From assembly GCA_902492455.1 (NCBI GenBank), contig CABULH010000003.1, forward strand, positions 62,001 to 126,000: a stretch of DNA of 64,000 nucleotides. Direction: 5' to 3'. The DNA is from an uncultured Oscillospiraceae bacterium (GTDB taxonomy: Bacteria > Bacillota > Clostridia > Oscillospirales > Acutalibacteraceae). This document shows, piece after piece, positions 17,060 to 26,064 of this stretch (position 1 is the stretch's first letter; each line of letters begins with the position of its first letter). The notes under the pieces are model-generated. The model was not told the origin of the DNA and searched no databases. It worked only from the letters and a program-made list of their open reading frames with translations. A program made the translations under genes and the position numbers.

Positions 17060-17605
17060 TTCAATAAAAGGTAAAATCCTGCAACAAAAGCCGGTTGCAC
17101 AGACACGACATGTAGGGCGCTGCATCACGATATCCGACGCCCATCATATCATGCAGTCTGCCACGGCTTCCGCGTTGCCTGGTCTGTTCATGGACCGCTG
17201 GGATTAAGAAAATCGATTTCCGGCGAAGGTTGGAACTCCACAGAAGAAAAGCCGCTGTTTTCACGGAAGAATCCTCCACTGGCGGTTGCTCCAACTGGAA
17301 GGACATGGTATACTGGAGAAAATCAAAGATTTTCTCTTTGAAGAATGCCGGTCGGCTTGAACAGCCTCCTGCGGCTTTGCCGCACTGTGTCATCGCGTTT
17401 GCCCATCGGCAATCGCCCAACTCTTGTGTTAGAGGCGCACATTTTAGACATACGTCCAAAACCGGTATTCTTTTGGCAGGAGTGGGGCTGTGTCCCTGCG
17501 CCGGACTTTCGGATGTTTTCCTTCCCCTCATTCCCAATGCGGCTTGCGCCGCTTTTGCCGGCTAAGACCGGCAGTTATGATGCTTATACAGATGGGAGAA
17601 TTGGC
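17060..17605 (+). other. Non-coding stretch and long leader upstream of the YfhO gene
   Basis: About 545 bases with no credible gene, although weak open frames exist on both strands. It is rich in short inverted repeats: GAGAAAATC/GATTTTCTC (17315-17335), TGCGGC..GCCGCA near 17371-17385, and GCCGG..CCGGC near 17560-17575. A good promoter (17286-17314) lies inside, so about 285 bases are transcribed before the YfhO start. It could be a structured regulatory leader or a copy of an interspersed repeat. The sequence alone does not decide. Confidence 0.5.
17286..17314 (+). promoter_or_regulatory. Sigma-A promoter upstream of the YfhO leader
   Basis: TTGCTC (17286-17291), 17 bases, TATACT (17309-17314). 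Confidence 0.65.
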
Positions 17606-20600
17606 ATGCAGAAATCGCTCAAAAGCGGGCAGATCATCAAAATCGTGTTGCTGGCCCTGCTCTTTATCCCCCTTTCCGCGGTATTATATTTTCTTTTTCA
17701 AACCTATCTGATAAAGGGCACCGCCCAGCCATATATATGGCAGGAACGGATTTTCGGCTGGGGGATGGCGCTGATGACGGCGCTGCTGGGGGTCGTGTGG
17801 CTGTATGTGCAGCTGCAGGATCCCTCTGTTCCCCGAAAAAAGCCCGGCAGGTGGTTTTATCCCGTGATTTCCGGTCTGCTGGCCTTCTGCTGCATGTCCA
17901 TGGCGTATGCTTATCTGGGGGTATGGCCCCTGGGAGAGCGTTCGGTGATGACTGTGGATATGCATCATCAATACGCTCCTATGCTGGACAAGCTGCGGGA
18001 AATGATCCTGACCGGCGGGAATCCTTTCTATTCCTTTGAAATCGGCATGGGCACCAGTTTCTTCCCGCTTTTCGCTTATTATCTGGCCTCTCCCCTCAAC
18101 CTGCTGCTGGTGTTCTTCCCTGAGCATCTGCTCACCGAAGCCATTCTGGTAATCACCCTGATCAAAATCGCTCTGTGCGCCGCCTTTTTCGCCGCCTGCC
18201 TGCAGTATATCTACCGCCGCCGGGGCCCCGCGATCCCGGCGCTGGCGGTGATGTACTCCATGATGATGTATATGCTGGCCTATTCCTGGAACATCATGTG
18301 GCTGGACGGGGTGATGATGCTGCCGCTGGTGGTGCTCTTTTATGAAAAAATGATGCGCACCGGCCGAATCACCGGCTACGTCCTCTCCCTGGCCTACACC
18401 CTTTTTGTCAATTACTATATCGGCTTTATGATCTGCATCTTCCTGGTGCTGTATCATATCGTTTATAGTCTGCGGAAACACCGGGGCGGCGAAAACCAGG
18501 CCCGGGGATTTCTGCGCTTTCTGGGCAGTTCCGCCCTGGGCGGCGGCATGGCTATGTTCCTGCTGATTCCCGTGGCCCTGGCCCTGGGGCACACCTCCGC
18601 CGCCGGCGGCAAGGTGCCGGACTTCAACAACAATTTCGACCTGTTCAACCTGCTGGGCCGTCATTTGTACGGCACTACCCCCACCATCCGCTCGGGCAAT
18701 CTGCCCAACCTGTACTGCGGTATCCTGTCGGTGATCCTCCTTCCCATCTTCGCTACCATGAAAGCCATTCCCCGCCGCCGCCGGGTGGTCTATATGGGGC
18801 TTTGGGCTGCGATGGGTATCAGTATGGTGATCAACGTCTTTGATCTGGCCTGGCACGGCAACCATTCTCCCAATGATCTCCCATACCGGTTTTCTTTCCT
18901 TTACTGTTTCGTGCTGCTGCTGATCGCCTACGAGGTGCTGACCCGCGTGCGGTGGATCACCTTTCGGCAGATCGCCGGTTCCTTCGTGGGCATTGTGGCC
19001 TATTTGATGCTGGAAGAACGCTTCGGCGACGATGCGTATGGTTTCCGCTCCATTTATATCAGCTTGCTGCTGCTTCTGCTGTACGCCGTGCTGCTGGCTG
19101 TGGCTTCCCGCTGGCGAAACATGGTCCGGCCCGCCTCTTGTCTGATTTTGTTGGTGGTGGTGCTGGAAATGTCCATTGGGGGCGGCTCCACCCTGCGCAC
19201 CCTGCACAGCAACGAGATCTTCACCGCTCACAGGGATTATGTGGATAACGACAACACCCAGGCTATTCAAAAGGCAGTGGACCGAGCCGAGGAATTGGGG
19301 GACGCGGCGGCCGGCGGCGCTTTCTACCGCATGGAATTTGCTCCCCGGCGCACCTATGTGGATACTGCCATGTTCGGTTACCGGGGGATCACCCTCTTCT
19401 CCTCCAGCAACTATTACACCACCACTAAATTCATGGGCAACATCGGCTATGAGATCAATGGCGTCAACAGCCACACCTTCCGCAATTTCGTCCCCGGCCT
19501 AGATTCTCTGATGGGCATACGCTATGTGGTGCTGCAGTCAGGGCAGGTGGCGGATCCCATGCTCACCAAGGTGGATTCGGTCACCGAAGGTTCTTACACC
19601 TACGATATCTATGAAAACCCCTACGCTCTCCCCTTGGCCTACGCCGTCCAATCCAATGTGCAGGACTGGAAATCCGCCTGGTACAATCCCTTCGAAGCCC
19701 AAAACAGCTTATATACCCTAATGACGGGCAACAGTTCACCGATGTATAATTATGAAGCTGTTACGGTGGATTTGGGCAGCGCATCCATCGCCAGCGTCAA
19801 CGAAAGCACGAGCACCGCCTTTTATATGAATCCCTCCGACAGCAGCCAATCCGCCCTTTTCAACGTTACCCTTCAGGATGGCGGTCAAACCTTTATCTTT
19901 ATCGACTGCAGCGCTGCCAAAAGCATCAGCGTTTCCTACGGCGGAAAAAGCACCAGCATCTCTCCCCGACAGGCGTATGTTATCAACGCCGGACAGCTGG
20001 CCGCGGGCGATGTGGTGACGGCAACCGTCACATCAGAATCCGCCTGTTCCGGCAACGTATATGTGGTGACGCTGAATCAGAGCGTTTTCCAGCAAAATAT
20101 GCAGACCTTGTCCAAAAACGGCCTCCAAGTTTCTGAATTCACCGATTCCTCTGTCAAAGGCACCCTGACGGCGGAGCAAACAGGCTGTGTCTTCACCACT
20201 ATCCCTTATGACGCGGGATGGACGGTGAAAGTGGACGGTAAAAAGGTGGAAACTTACGCTGTCTGTGACGATGCCATGCTGGCCTTCGACATTACTGCGG
20301 GCACTCATACGGTGGAGATGAGCTTCCTGCCCAAAGGGCTGATACCAGGTATTGTCATCAGCCTGTTCTGCCTGGCGCTTCTGATCGTGGTGGCAGTAGT
20401 GCTGCCTCGCCGGAAATCGGCCGCCGTTCATCCGGCATCCGACGCTCCCTTGCCCCCGTCCACAGCCTCCGGCGATGGGTATTCCCAGACAGGCCATTCT
20501 TTTCCAAATTTTCCGGATACGCCGTCCAGTCCGGATCCTCTCCCGTCGGATGTCCCTCTTTATCACCCGGTTGAAAAGCCCGAACAGCCTTCTGAGCCGG

Positions 20601-20632
20601 ATCAGTCTGATGAGCCGCCCGCCGTTCATTAA
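17606..20632 (+). CDS. YfhO-family multi-spanning membrane protein
   Basis: 1008 residues. The first ~590 residues hold about a dozen or more hydrophobic segments (for example KIVLLALLFIPLSAVLYFLF and LNLLLVFFP). A soluble beta-rich region follows, then one further membrane segment near 915-940 (IPGIVISLFCLALLIVVAVVL). A Pro/Ser-rich cytosolic tail closes the protein. This is the YfhO architecture, GT-C-fold-like proteins. B. subtilis YfhO is linked to glycosylation of lipoteichoic acid, so a polyprenyl-sugar transferase role at the membrane is plausible. ATG 17606 follows GGGAG; the frame stays open upstream but without family similarity or a ribosome site. Confidence 0.87.
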   Translation: MQKSLKSGQIIKIVLLALLFIPLSAVLYFLFQTYLIKGTAQPYIWQERIFGWGMALMTALLGVVWLYVQLQDPSVPRKKPGRWFYPVISGLLAFCCMSMAYAYLGVWPLGERSVMTVDMHHQYAPMLDKLREMILTGGNPFYSFEIGMGTSFFPLFAYYLASPLNLLLVFFPEHLLTEAILVITLIKIALCAAFFAACLQYIYRRRGPAIPALAVMYSMMMYMLAYSWNIMWLDGVMMLPLVVLFYEKMMRTGRITGYVLSLAYTLFVNYYIGFMICIFLVLYHIVYSLRKHRGGENQARGFLRFLGSSALGGGMAMFLLIPVALALGHTSAAGGKVPDFNNNFDLFNLLGRHLYGTTPTIRSGNLPNLYCGILSVILLPIFATMKAIPRRRRVVYMGLWAAMGISMVINVFDLAWHGNHSPNDLPYRFSFLYCFVLLLIAYEVLTRVRWITFRQIAGSFVGIVAYLMLEERFGDDAYGFRSIYISLLLLLLYAVLLAVASRWRNMVRPASCLILLVVVLEMSIGGGSTLRTLHSNEIFTAHRDYVDNDNTQAIQKAVDRAEELGDAAAGGAFYRMEFAPRRTYVDTAMFGYRGITLFSSSNYYTTTKFMGNIGYEINGVNSHTFRNFVPGLDSLMGIRYVVLQSGQVADPMLTKVDSVTEGSYTYDIYENPYALPLAYAVQSNVQDWKSAWYNPFEAQNSLYTLMTGNSSPMYNYEAVTVDLGSASIASVNESTSTAFYMNPSDSSQSALFNVTLQDGGQTFIFIDCSAAKSISVSYGGKSTSISPRQAYVINAGQLAAGDVVTATVTSESACSGNVYVVTLNQSVFQQNMQTLSKNGLQVSEFTDSSVKGTLTAEQTGCVFTTIPYDAGWTVKVDGKKVETYAVCDDAMLAFDITAGTHTVEMSFLPKGLIPGIVISLFCLALLIVVAVVLPRRKSAAVHPASDAPLPPSTASGDGYSQTGHSFPNFPDTPSSPDPLPSDVPLYHPVEKPEQPSEPDQSDEPPAVH

Positions 20633-20704
20633 ATCATTTCCGCTCATTCCGGCAGATTCAGCCTTTAAAGGGGATTGAAAGCCATAATAAATCGGGAAAA
20701 ACTC

Positions 20705-20733
20705 TTGCATTGAACCGGAATTTGTGGTATACT
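20705..20733 (+). promoter_or_regulatory. Sigma-A promoter of the rimP-nusA-infB operon
   Basis: TTGCAT (20705-20710), 17 bases, TATACT (20728-20733). The transcript would start near 20740, about 87 bases before rimP. Confidence 0.85.
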
Positions 20734-20760
20734 AAAATGTAGGATGAATAGTACGCATGG

Positions 20761-20796
20761 TAAAAGAGTGGGGTGACCCGCTCTTTTATCTTTGTC
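20761..20796 (+). terminator. Leader hairpin, likely attenuator before rimP-nusA
   Basis: A 12-bp stem TAAAAGAGTGGG/CCCGCTCTTTTA (20761-20772, 20777-20788, one U-G pair) closes a GTGA loop and is followed by TCTTTGTC. It lies between promoter and first gene. A terminator with a weak U-tract here fits what is reported for B. subtilis, where NusA stimulates termination in the leader of its own operon. The regulatory role is inference. Confidence 0.6.
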
Positions 20797-20826
20797 GGAA
20801 GAGTTCTGAGGGGAAGGCGGCTTTAT

Positions 20827-21345
20827 ATGGCGAAAAAGAAATCCTCCGGGAATCCCGGCGGAACGGTGGCGGTATGCACCAAGCTGGCTCAACCGGTGGC
20901 GGAGGAACTGGGTCTTATCCTGTGGGACGTCCGCTTTGTCAAGGAGGGCGCCACCTGGTATCTCCGTTACATCATCGATAAGGAGGAAGGCGTCTCCATC
21001 GATGACTGCGTGGAGCTGTCCCGACGGCTGAATCCCCTGCTGGACGAGGCCGATCCCATTCCCCAGGCCTACTGCATGGAGGTATCCTCTCCCGGCTTAA
21101 ACCGGGAACTGGTGAAACCCGCTCACTTTGCCGCCTTCGAAGGATGGCCGGTAATGGTAAAGCTTTATCATGCCGCGGATGGGAACCGGGAGGTGACCGG
21201 CCGCCTGCTGGGGCTGACGACGGAGGGCTTGTCTCTGGAAACCGCCGACGGTATCCGGTTGCTTGCCCCCGGGGAATATGCCGCCGTCCATTTGCAGGAC
21301 GACGGGGACTGGGAAGAACCGGATGAAACGGAAGGCGAAGACTGA
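20827..21345 (+). CDS. rimP: Ribosome maturation factor RimP
   Basis: 172 residues. The N-terminal alpha/beta domain has LAQPVAEELGLILWDVRFVKEG and VSIDDCVELSRRLNPLLDEADPI. The signature VSSPGLNRELVKPAHF and an Sm-like C-terminal domain follow. It assists 30S assembly. ATG 20827 is preceded by GGGGAAGGCGG. It is the first gene of the operon, directly ahead of nusA as in most Firmicutes. Confidence 0.96.
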   Translation: MAKKKSSGNPGGTVAVCTKLAQPVAEELGLILWDVRFVKEGATWYLRYIIDKEEGVSIDDCVELSRRLNPLLDEADPIPQAYCMEVSSPGLNRELVKPAHFAAFEGWPVMVKLYHAADGNREVTGRLLGLTTEGLSLETADGIRLLAPGEYAAVHLQDDGDWEEPDETEGED

Positions 21346-21391
21346 GCATCAGGAACACATCTAAAATGAACAATTGGGAGAGATTCGGAAA

Positions 21392-22477
21392 ATGAATAAC
21401 GCGGAATTCTTTGAAGCGTTGAAGCTGCTGGAAAAGGAAAAGGGCATCCCGGGCGAATATCTGCTGGAGAAGATCCGCGCCGCCATCATCATCGCGGTTA
21501 AGCGGGATTTCGGCGGCAAGGAAAACATCGTGGTGGTGATGGACCCCTCCACCGGCGAGTTCAACGTGTCGCTGCATAAGACCGTGGTGGAAGAGGTGCT
21601 GGATCCGGACGAGGAAATGCTGCCCGAGGAGGCCCACAAGTACAGCAAGTCCGCCAAGGTGGGCGACGTAGTGGAGATTCCGCTGGAGACTAAGCAGTTC
21701 GGCCGTATCGCCGCCCAGACCGCCAAGCATGTTATCCGTCAGGGCATCCGGGAAGCGGAGGTCGGACAGCAGCGGCAGGAATTCCAGCGCCGCAATCAGG
21801 AGCTGGTCAGCGCTTTGGTCACTCGGGTGGATCCCCGCACTGGCGCCGCCACGCTGGAAATCGGCAAGGCGGAAGCCGTGCTGCCCAAAAGCGAGCAGCT
21901 GGGTGAAGAACAGCTTCACGAAGGCGACCGGGTCAAGGTATACGTGGTGGACGTACGGGACAGCGACAAGGGCCCCAAGGCGCTGATCTCTCGCACCCAT
22001 CCCGGCTTGGTCAAGCGCCTATTCGAAATGGAGGTTCCTGAAATTTTCAATGGCGTGGTGGAAATCAAGGCCGTTTCCCGGGAAGCGGGATCCCGTACCA
22101 AGCTGGCGGTCCTCTCTCATGATGAAAATGTGGATGCCGTCGGCGCCTGCATCGGTCCCCGGGGCGCCCGGGTGGCTGGCATCGTGGATGAACTGGGCGG
22201 TGAAAAGATCGACATTGTGGAATACAGCGACGATCCGGCCAAATTCATCGCTGCGGCCCTGTCCCCCGCCAAGGTGCTGTCGGTGGAAACCGATCCCGAG
22301 GGTGCCAAGGCTTGCCGGGTGACGGTGCCCGACGCCCAGCTGTCCCTGGCCATCGGCAATCGGGGCCAGAACGCCCGGCTGGCAGCCAAGCTCACCGGCT
22401 GGAAAATCGATATCCGGCCGGAAAGCGGTTTTTACGGCGAGGATGAAGAAACACCGGCGGACGATACGGAAGCCTGA
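21392..22477 (+). CDS. nusA: Transcription termination/antitermination protein NusA
   Basis: 361 residues: an N-terminal RNA polymerase-binding domain (NAEFFEALKLLEKEKGIPGEYLLEKI), an S1 domain, KH1 with IGPRGARV, and KH2 with IGNRGQNARLAAKLTGWKIDI. The Gram-positive length lacks the acidic repeats of E. coli. The start is set at ATG 21392, where the family begins, rather than a TTG 18 bases earlier. NusA slows polymerase, promotes hairpin termination and probably controls this operon through the leader hairpin. Confidence 0.97.
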   Translation: MNNAEFFEALKLLEKEKGIPGEYLLEKIRAAIIIAVKRDFGGKENIVVVMDPSTGEFNVSLHKTVVEEVLDPDEEMLPEEAHKYSKSAKVGDVVEIPLETKQFGRIAAQTAKHVIRQGIREAEVGQQRQEFQRRNQELVSALVTRVDPRTGAATLEIGKAEAVLPKSEQLGEEQLHEGDRVKVYVVDVRDSDKGPKALISRTHPGLVKRLFEMEVPEIFNGVVEIKAVSREAGSRTKLAVLSHDENVDAVGACIGPRGARVAGIVDELGGEKIDIVEYSDDPAKFIAAALSPAKVLSVETDPEGAKACRVTVPDAQLSLAIGNRGQNARLAAKLTGWKIDIRPESGFYGEDEETPADDTEA

Positions 22478-22578
22478 GCACAGCATATGAACCGCTTTAC
22501 AGCGTTTTTATATAGATGATAACGGATACCCCTTGACAATCGGCGCGGGCCCGGCCCGCGGAAAGGGCGTGGTGAAAG

Positions 22579-22863
22579 ATGCGGACCAAAAAGGTGCCGC
22601 TGCGCAAATGCATGGGCTGCGGCGAAATGAAGGCGAAAAAGGAACTGGTCCGGGTGGTCAAAAGCCCGGAAGGCGAGGTCTCCTTGGACCTGACCGGCCG
22701 GAAACCCGGCCGCGGCGCTTATGTCTGCCATCAAGCCGAATGCCTGAAGATTGCCCGGAAAGCGAGACGGCTGGAAAAAGCCTTTTCCTGCCAGATTCCC
22801 GCCGAGGTGTACGACCGCATGGAGGAGGAATTATCGGCAAGTGAAGGATCAAGCAAGGGATAA
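22579..22863 (+). CDS. rnpM: YlxR family RNA-binding protein (RnpM)
   Basis: 94 residues with KCMGCGEMKAKKELVRVV and GRKPGRGAYVC, the DUF448/YlxR pattern. B. subtilis YlxR has recently been described as an RNase P modulator; here the call rests on family and on its place between nusA and ylxQ. Its 3' end overlaps the next gene by 23 bases. Confidence 0.92.
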   Translation: MRTKKVPLRKCMGCGEMKAKKELVRVVKSPEGEVSLDLTGRKPGRGAYVCHQAECLKIARKARRLEKAFSCQIPAEVYDRMEEELSASEGSSKG

Positions 22864-23215
22864 GGCTATCGATAAAGAAACAGCCGCATCCAAGCTCGCC
22901 GGTTTGCTGGGCATCGCCCGCCGGGCCGGAAAGCTGATCACGGGTTTCGACGCAGCGGCGGCTTCGGCGGCAGCCGGAAAAGCGGCTCTACTGCTCACGG
23001 CCGCTGATCTGTCGGAGAAAACCGCGAAGGAACTGCGGTTCGCGGCCAGAGAGAAACAGGTTCCTCTGGTCCGGATGCCGCTGAGCAAGGATGAAACGGG
23101 AGCCGCCTGTGGCTACCAAAAGCCGGTCGGCGTGCTGGCGACGGAAGATAAAGGATTTGCGGCAGCCATGAGCCGACACTGCCTGCACGATTTGGAGGAG
23201 GATTCTGCCATATGA
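22841..23215 (+). CDS. L7Ae-family ribosomal protein YlxQ
   Basis: 124 residues if started at GTG 22841, preceded by GGAGGAGG 12 bases away. The L7Ae/L30e fold is recognisable from KLAGLLGIARRAGKLITGFDAA, KAALLLTAADLSEKTAKEL and KPVGVLATEDKGFA. Members bind kink-turn RNA; the exact role of YlxQ is open. The start inside ylxR and the ATGA overlap with infB point to translational coupling. Confidence 0.85.
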   Translation: MKDQARDKAIDKETAASKLAGLLGIARRAGKLITGFDAAAASAAAGKAALLLTAADLSEKTAKELRFAAREKQVPLVRMPLSKDETGAACGYQKPVGVLATEDKGFAAAMSRHCLHDLEEDSAI

Positions 23216-25590
23216 TGATTAAATACCGCGTAAGCGAGGTTGCCAAGGATTTTGACGCGCCCAGCAAAGAAGTTATCGAGCTGTTGGGTAAGTTTGTGGA
23301 CACCCCTAAGAAAAGCATGACCGCGTTGGAAGAGAATGAACTGGATCTGGTGTTCGAGCATTTCACCCAGAAAAACCAGGTGGAAAATTTCGACGCCTAT
23401 TTTGCCACTGCTCAGGAGAAAAAAGAGGAACCGGCTCCCGCCGCTCCGGCGGAATCGGTGTCTGCTGCTCCTGCTGAGACTCCCGCGGCCGCGGGCAAGC
23501 CTGCCCAGCAACCCGGCGCCAAGCAGGGCCATCCGCAGCAATCCCAGGCTCCCCGGGCCGGACAGCCCCAGCATCCGCAGCAAAAGCCCAAACAGCCCGC
23601 CCAGCCCAAGGCGCCGGTGGAGCGCCGCACCATTGATACCCGTACCCCTCAGGTCAACGTAGGCAAATACGATGAGAAATTCGACGTGCTGGCCCAGACC
23701 TCCAATCGTGTTCAGGGTGACGGCGGCGCGGTCAAAAAGCAGAAGATCAATCAAAAATCCCAGCAATACCGCAAGCCCCATCCCCGCCGGGAGACCGAGG
23801 CGGAGCGGCTGCGCCGCATCCAGATGGAACGGCAGAAGAAACCGATCACCATCACAGTGGGAGAGACCATCACGGTGGCGGAACTGGCACTGCGCCTGAA
23901 GGCCACCGCCGCCGAAGTCATCAAGAAACTGATGATGATGGGCGTTATGGCTACAGCCAACGAGGAAATCGATTTTGACACCGCCTACCTGGTGGCCGGT
24001 GAGTTCCACGCCAAAGTGGAACGGGAAGTGGTGGTCACCATCGAGGAGCGGATCATCGACGACAGCGAGGACGAGGATACCGCCCTGCAGCCCCGCGATC
24101 CGGTGGTGGTGGTCATGGGCCACGTCGACCACGGTAAAACCTCCATTCTGGATGCCATCCGCAAAACCGACGTTACCAGCGGCGAGGCCGGCGGCATCAC
24201 CCAGCATATCGGTGCTTCCCGCGTCAACGTGGACGGACAGTACATCACCTTTCTGGACACCCCCGGCCACGCGGCGTTTACCTCCATGCGGGCCCGCGGC
24301 GCCCAGGTAACGGATATCGCCATTCTGGTGGTGGCGGCGGACGACGGCATCATGCCCCAGACCATTGAAGCCATCAACCACGCCAAGGCCGCAGGTGTTT
24401 CCATCATCGTGGCCATCAACAAAATGGATAAGCCCGCAGCTAATCCCGACCGGGTCATGCAGCAGCTCACCGAGCATGAACTGGTGCCAGAGGAATGGGG
24501 CGGCGATGTGATCTGCGTGCCGGTTTCCGCTCACACCGGTATGGGCTTGGATAAGCTGCTGGAAACCGTGCTGCTGGTGGCGGAGATGAAGGAGCTGAAA
24601 GCCAATCCCGACCGGGCGGCCAAGGGGACTGTTATCGAAGCCCGACTGGATAAGGGCCGCGGCCCCATCGCTACCGTGCTGGTACAGAACGGCACCCTGC
24701 ATACCGGCGATATCCTTGTGGCCGGCATGGCCGTAGGCCGGGTCCGCGCGATGACCGACGACCGGGGCGCCAAGGTGGATGAGGCCGGTCCCTCTGTGCC
24801 TGTGGAGATCATGGGCCTGGACGAAGTGCCGATTTCCGGCGACGTGTTTAACGCGGTTACCGACGAGCGGCTGGCCCGTGAACTGGTGGAGCAGCGGCGC
24901 ACCGCTGCCAAGGAAGAGCAGTTCAGCCAGTATCAGAAGGTCACGCTGGATAATCTCTTCGACCAGATGCAGCAGGGTGAGATGAAGGAACTGAACATTA
25001 TCATCAAAGCCGATGTGCAGGGCTCGGTGGAAGCGGTCCGCCAATCTCTGGAAAAGCTGTCCAACGACGAGGTGCGGGTGCGGGTCATCCACGGCGCCGT
25101 GGGCGCCGTCAGCGAAAGCGACGTCATGCTGGCGGATGCTTCCAACGCCATCATCGTGGGCTTCAACGTGCGTCCCGATCCGCTGGCGCAGGCCATGGCG
25201 GAGCGGAACAATGTGGAGATGCGGATGTACCGCATCATCTATGACTGCATCGAGGAGATCGAATCCGCTATGAAGGGGATGCTGGCCCCCAAAACCCGGG
25301 AGGTTATGCACGGCCGCGTGGAAGTGCGGCAGGTCTACCGCATCACCAATGTGGGCACAGTGGCCGGCTGCTATGTGGTGGACGGCAAGGTATACCGCAA
25401 CGATCTGCTGCGGGTGGTCCGGGACGGCATCATCATTGCCGACGACAAGATGATCTCCCTCAAACGGTTCAAGGACGATGTGAAGGAAGTCGCCCAGGGC
25501 TACGAATGCGGCATCGGTCTGGAGCGCTTCAACGACATCCGCGAAGGCGATATTTACGAAACCTATATCGTGGAGGAATACCGCGACTAA
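23212..25590 (+). CDS. infB: Translation initiation factor IF-2
   Basis: 792 residues. The N-terminal IF2N repeat is MMIKYRVSEVAKDFDAPSKEVIELL. A Pro/Gln/Ala-rich low-complexity linker spans residues ~70-160, and a second IF2N lies near 205-250. The GTPase domain has GHVDHGKT (~303-310), DTPGHAAF and NKMD, followed by the C-terminal initiator-tRNA-binding domains. It overlaps ylxQ by 4 bases (ATGA) and has GGAGGAGG ten bases upstream. A second in-frame ATG is adjacent. Confidence 0.98.
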   Translation: MMIKYRVSEVAKDFDAPSKEVIELLGKFVDTPKKSMTALEENELDLVFEHFTQKNQVENFDAYFATAQEKKEEPAPAAPAESVSAAPAETPAAAGKPAQQPGAKQGHPQQSQAPRAGQPQHPQQKPKQPAQPKAPVERRTIDTRTPQVNVGKYDEKFDVLAQTSNRVQGDGGAVKKQKINQKSQQYRKPHPRRETEAERLRRIQMERQKKPITITVGETITVAELALRLKATAAEVIKKLMMMGVMATANEEIDFDTAYLVAGEFHAKVEREVVVTIEERIIDDSEDEDTALQPRDPVVVVMGHVDHGKTSILDAIRKTDVTSGEAGGITQHIGASRVNVDGQYITFLDTPGHAAFTSMRARGAQVTDIAILVVAADDGIMPQTIEAINHAKAAGVSIIVAINKMDKPAANPDRVMQQLTEHELVPEEWGGDVICVPVSAHTGMGLDKLLETVLLVAEMKELKANPDRAAKGTVIEARLDKGRGPIATVLVQNGTLHTGDILVAGMAVGRVRAMTDDRGAKVDEAGPSVPVEIMGLDEVPISGDVFNAVTDERLARELVEQRRTAAKEEQFSQYQKVTLDNLFDQMQQGEMKELNIIIKADVQGSVEAVRQSLEKLSNDEVRVRVIHGAVGAVSESDVMLADASNAIIVGFNVRPDPLAQAMAERNNVEMRMYRIIYDCIEEIESAMKGMLAPKTREVMHGRVEVRQVYRITNVGTVAGCYVVDGKVYRNDLLRVVRDGIIIADDKMISLKRFKDDVKEVAQGYECGIGLERFNDIREGDIYETYIVEEYRD

Positions 25591-25642
25591 AATCTTGCGG
25601 CGGCACGGGTATCCGGCGGCTGCCGTGGCATACTGAGGGTAT

Positions 25643-25665
25643 GGCCCGGGTTCGCGTACCGGGCC
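25643..25665 (+). other. Hairpin in the infB-rbfA gap
   Basis: GGCCCGG/CCGGGCC with a 9-base loop, directly before the rbfA ribosome site and without a T-tract. It may shape mRNA stability or translation of rbfA; no function is shown. Confidence 0.45.
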
Positions 25666-25686
25666 GGAAAGGCATGGTTGGAAGAG

Positions 25687-26064
25687 ATGGCGAATTACAA
25701 AATGGATCGGACCAGCGAGGACATTATGCGAGAGCTTACGGCCATCCTCCGTCGGGTAAAGGATCCCCGGGTCTCCGGGATGATCAGCATCGTGCGAGTG
25801 GAAGTCAGCAACGATATGTCCTATGCCAAGGTGTATATCAGCGCGATGGAGGGCCTGGATGCCGCCAAGGAAGCGGTCCGGGGATTAAAATCCGCCGCGG
25901 GTTTTATGCGCCGTGAGCTGGGCGCCGCCCTGCATCTGCGCCATGTACCGGAACTGCGGTTCGTTCCAGACGACTCCATCGCTTACAGCGCCCGCATTGC
26001 CAAAACTCTCCAGGATCTTCATGTGAACCGGGAGGATGGGAAAGGCGGGGACGGCGATGAGTGA
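25687..26064 (+). CDS. rbfA: 30S ribosome-binding factor RbfA
   Basis: 125 residues. It has the KH-like fold with MDRTSEDIMRELTAILRRVKDPRVSGMISIVRVEVSNDMSYAKVYIS and the late motif LHLRHVPELRFVPDDSI. It takes part in 16S 5'-end maturation. ATG 25687 is preferred to a TTG nine bases earlier. It overlaps the next gene by 8 bases. Confidence 0.97.
   Translation: MANYKMDRTSEDIMRELTAILRRVKDPRVSGMISIVRVEVSNDMSYAKVYISAMEGLDAAKEAVRGLKSAAGFMRRELGAALHLRHVPELRFVPDDSIAYSARIAKTLQDLHVNREDGKGGDGDE

Noticed and set aside
17345..17605. 87-codon N-terminal extension of the YfhO protein
   Set aside because: No similarity to the family, runs over several hairpins, and lacks a ribosome site; ATG 17606 has one.
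17684..19474. 596-codon minus-strand frame opposite the YfhO gene
   Set aside because: His/Gln-rich shadow of a membrane protein.
23113..25311. 732-codon minus-strand frame opposite infB
   Set aside because: Antisense of a certain IF-2 gene, His/Leu/Gly-rich, without start signals.
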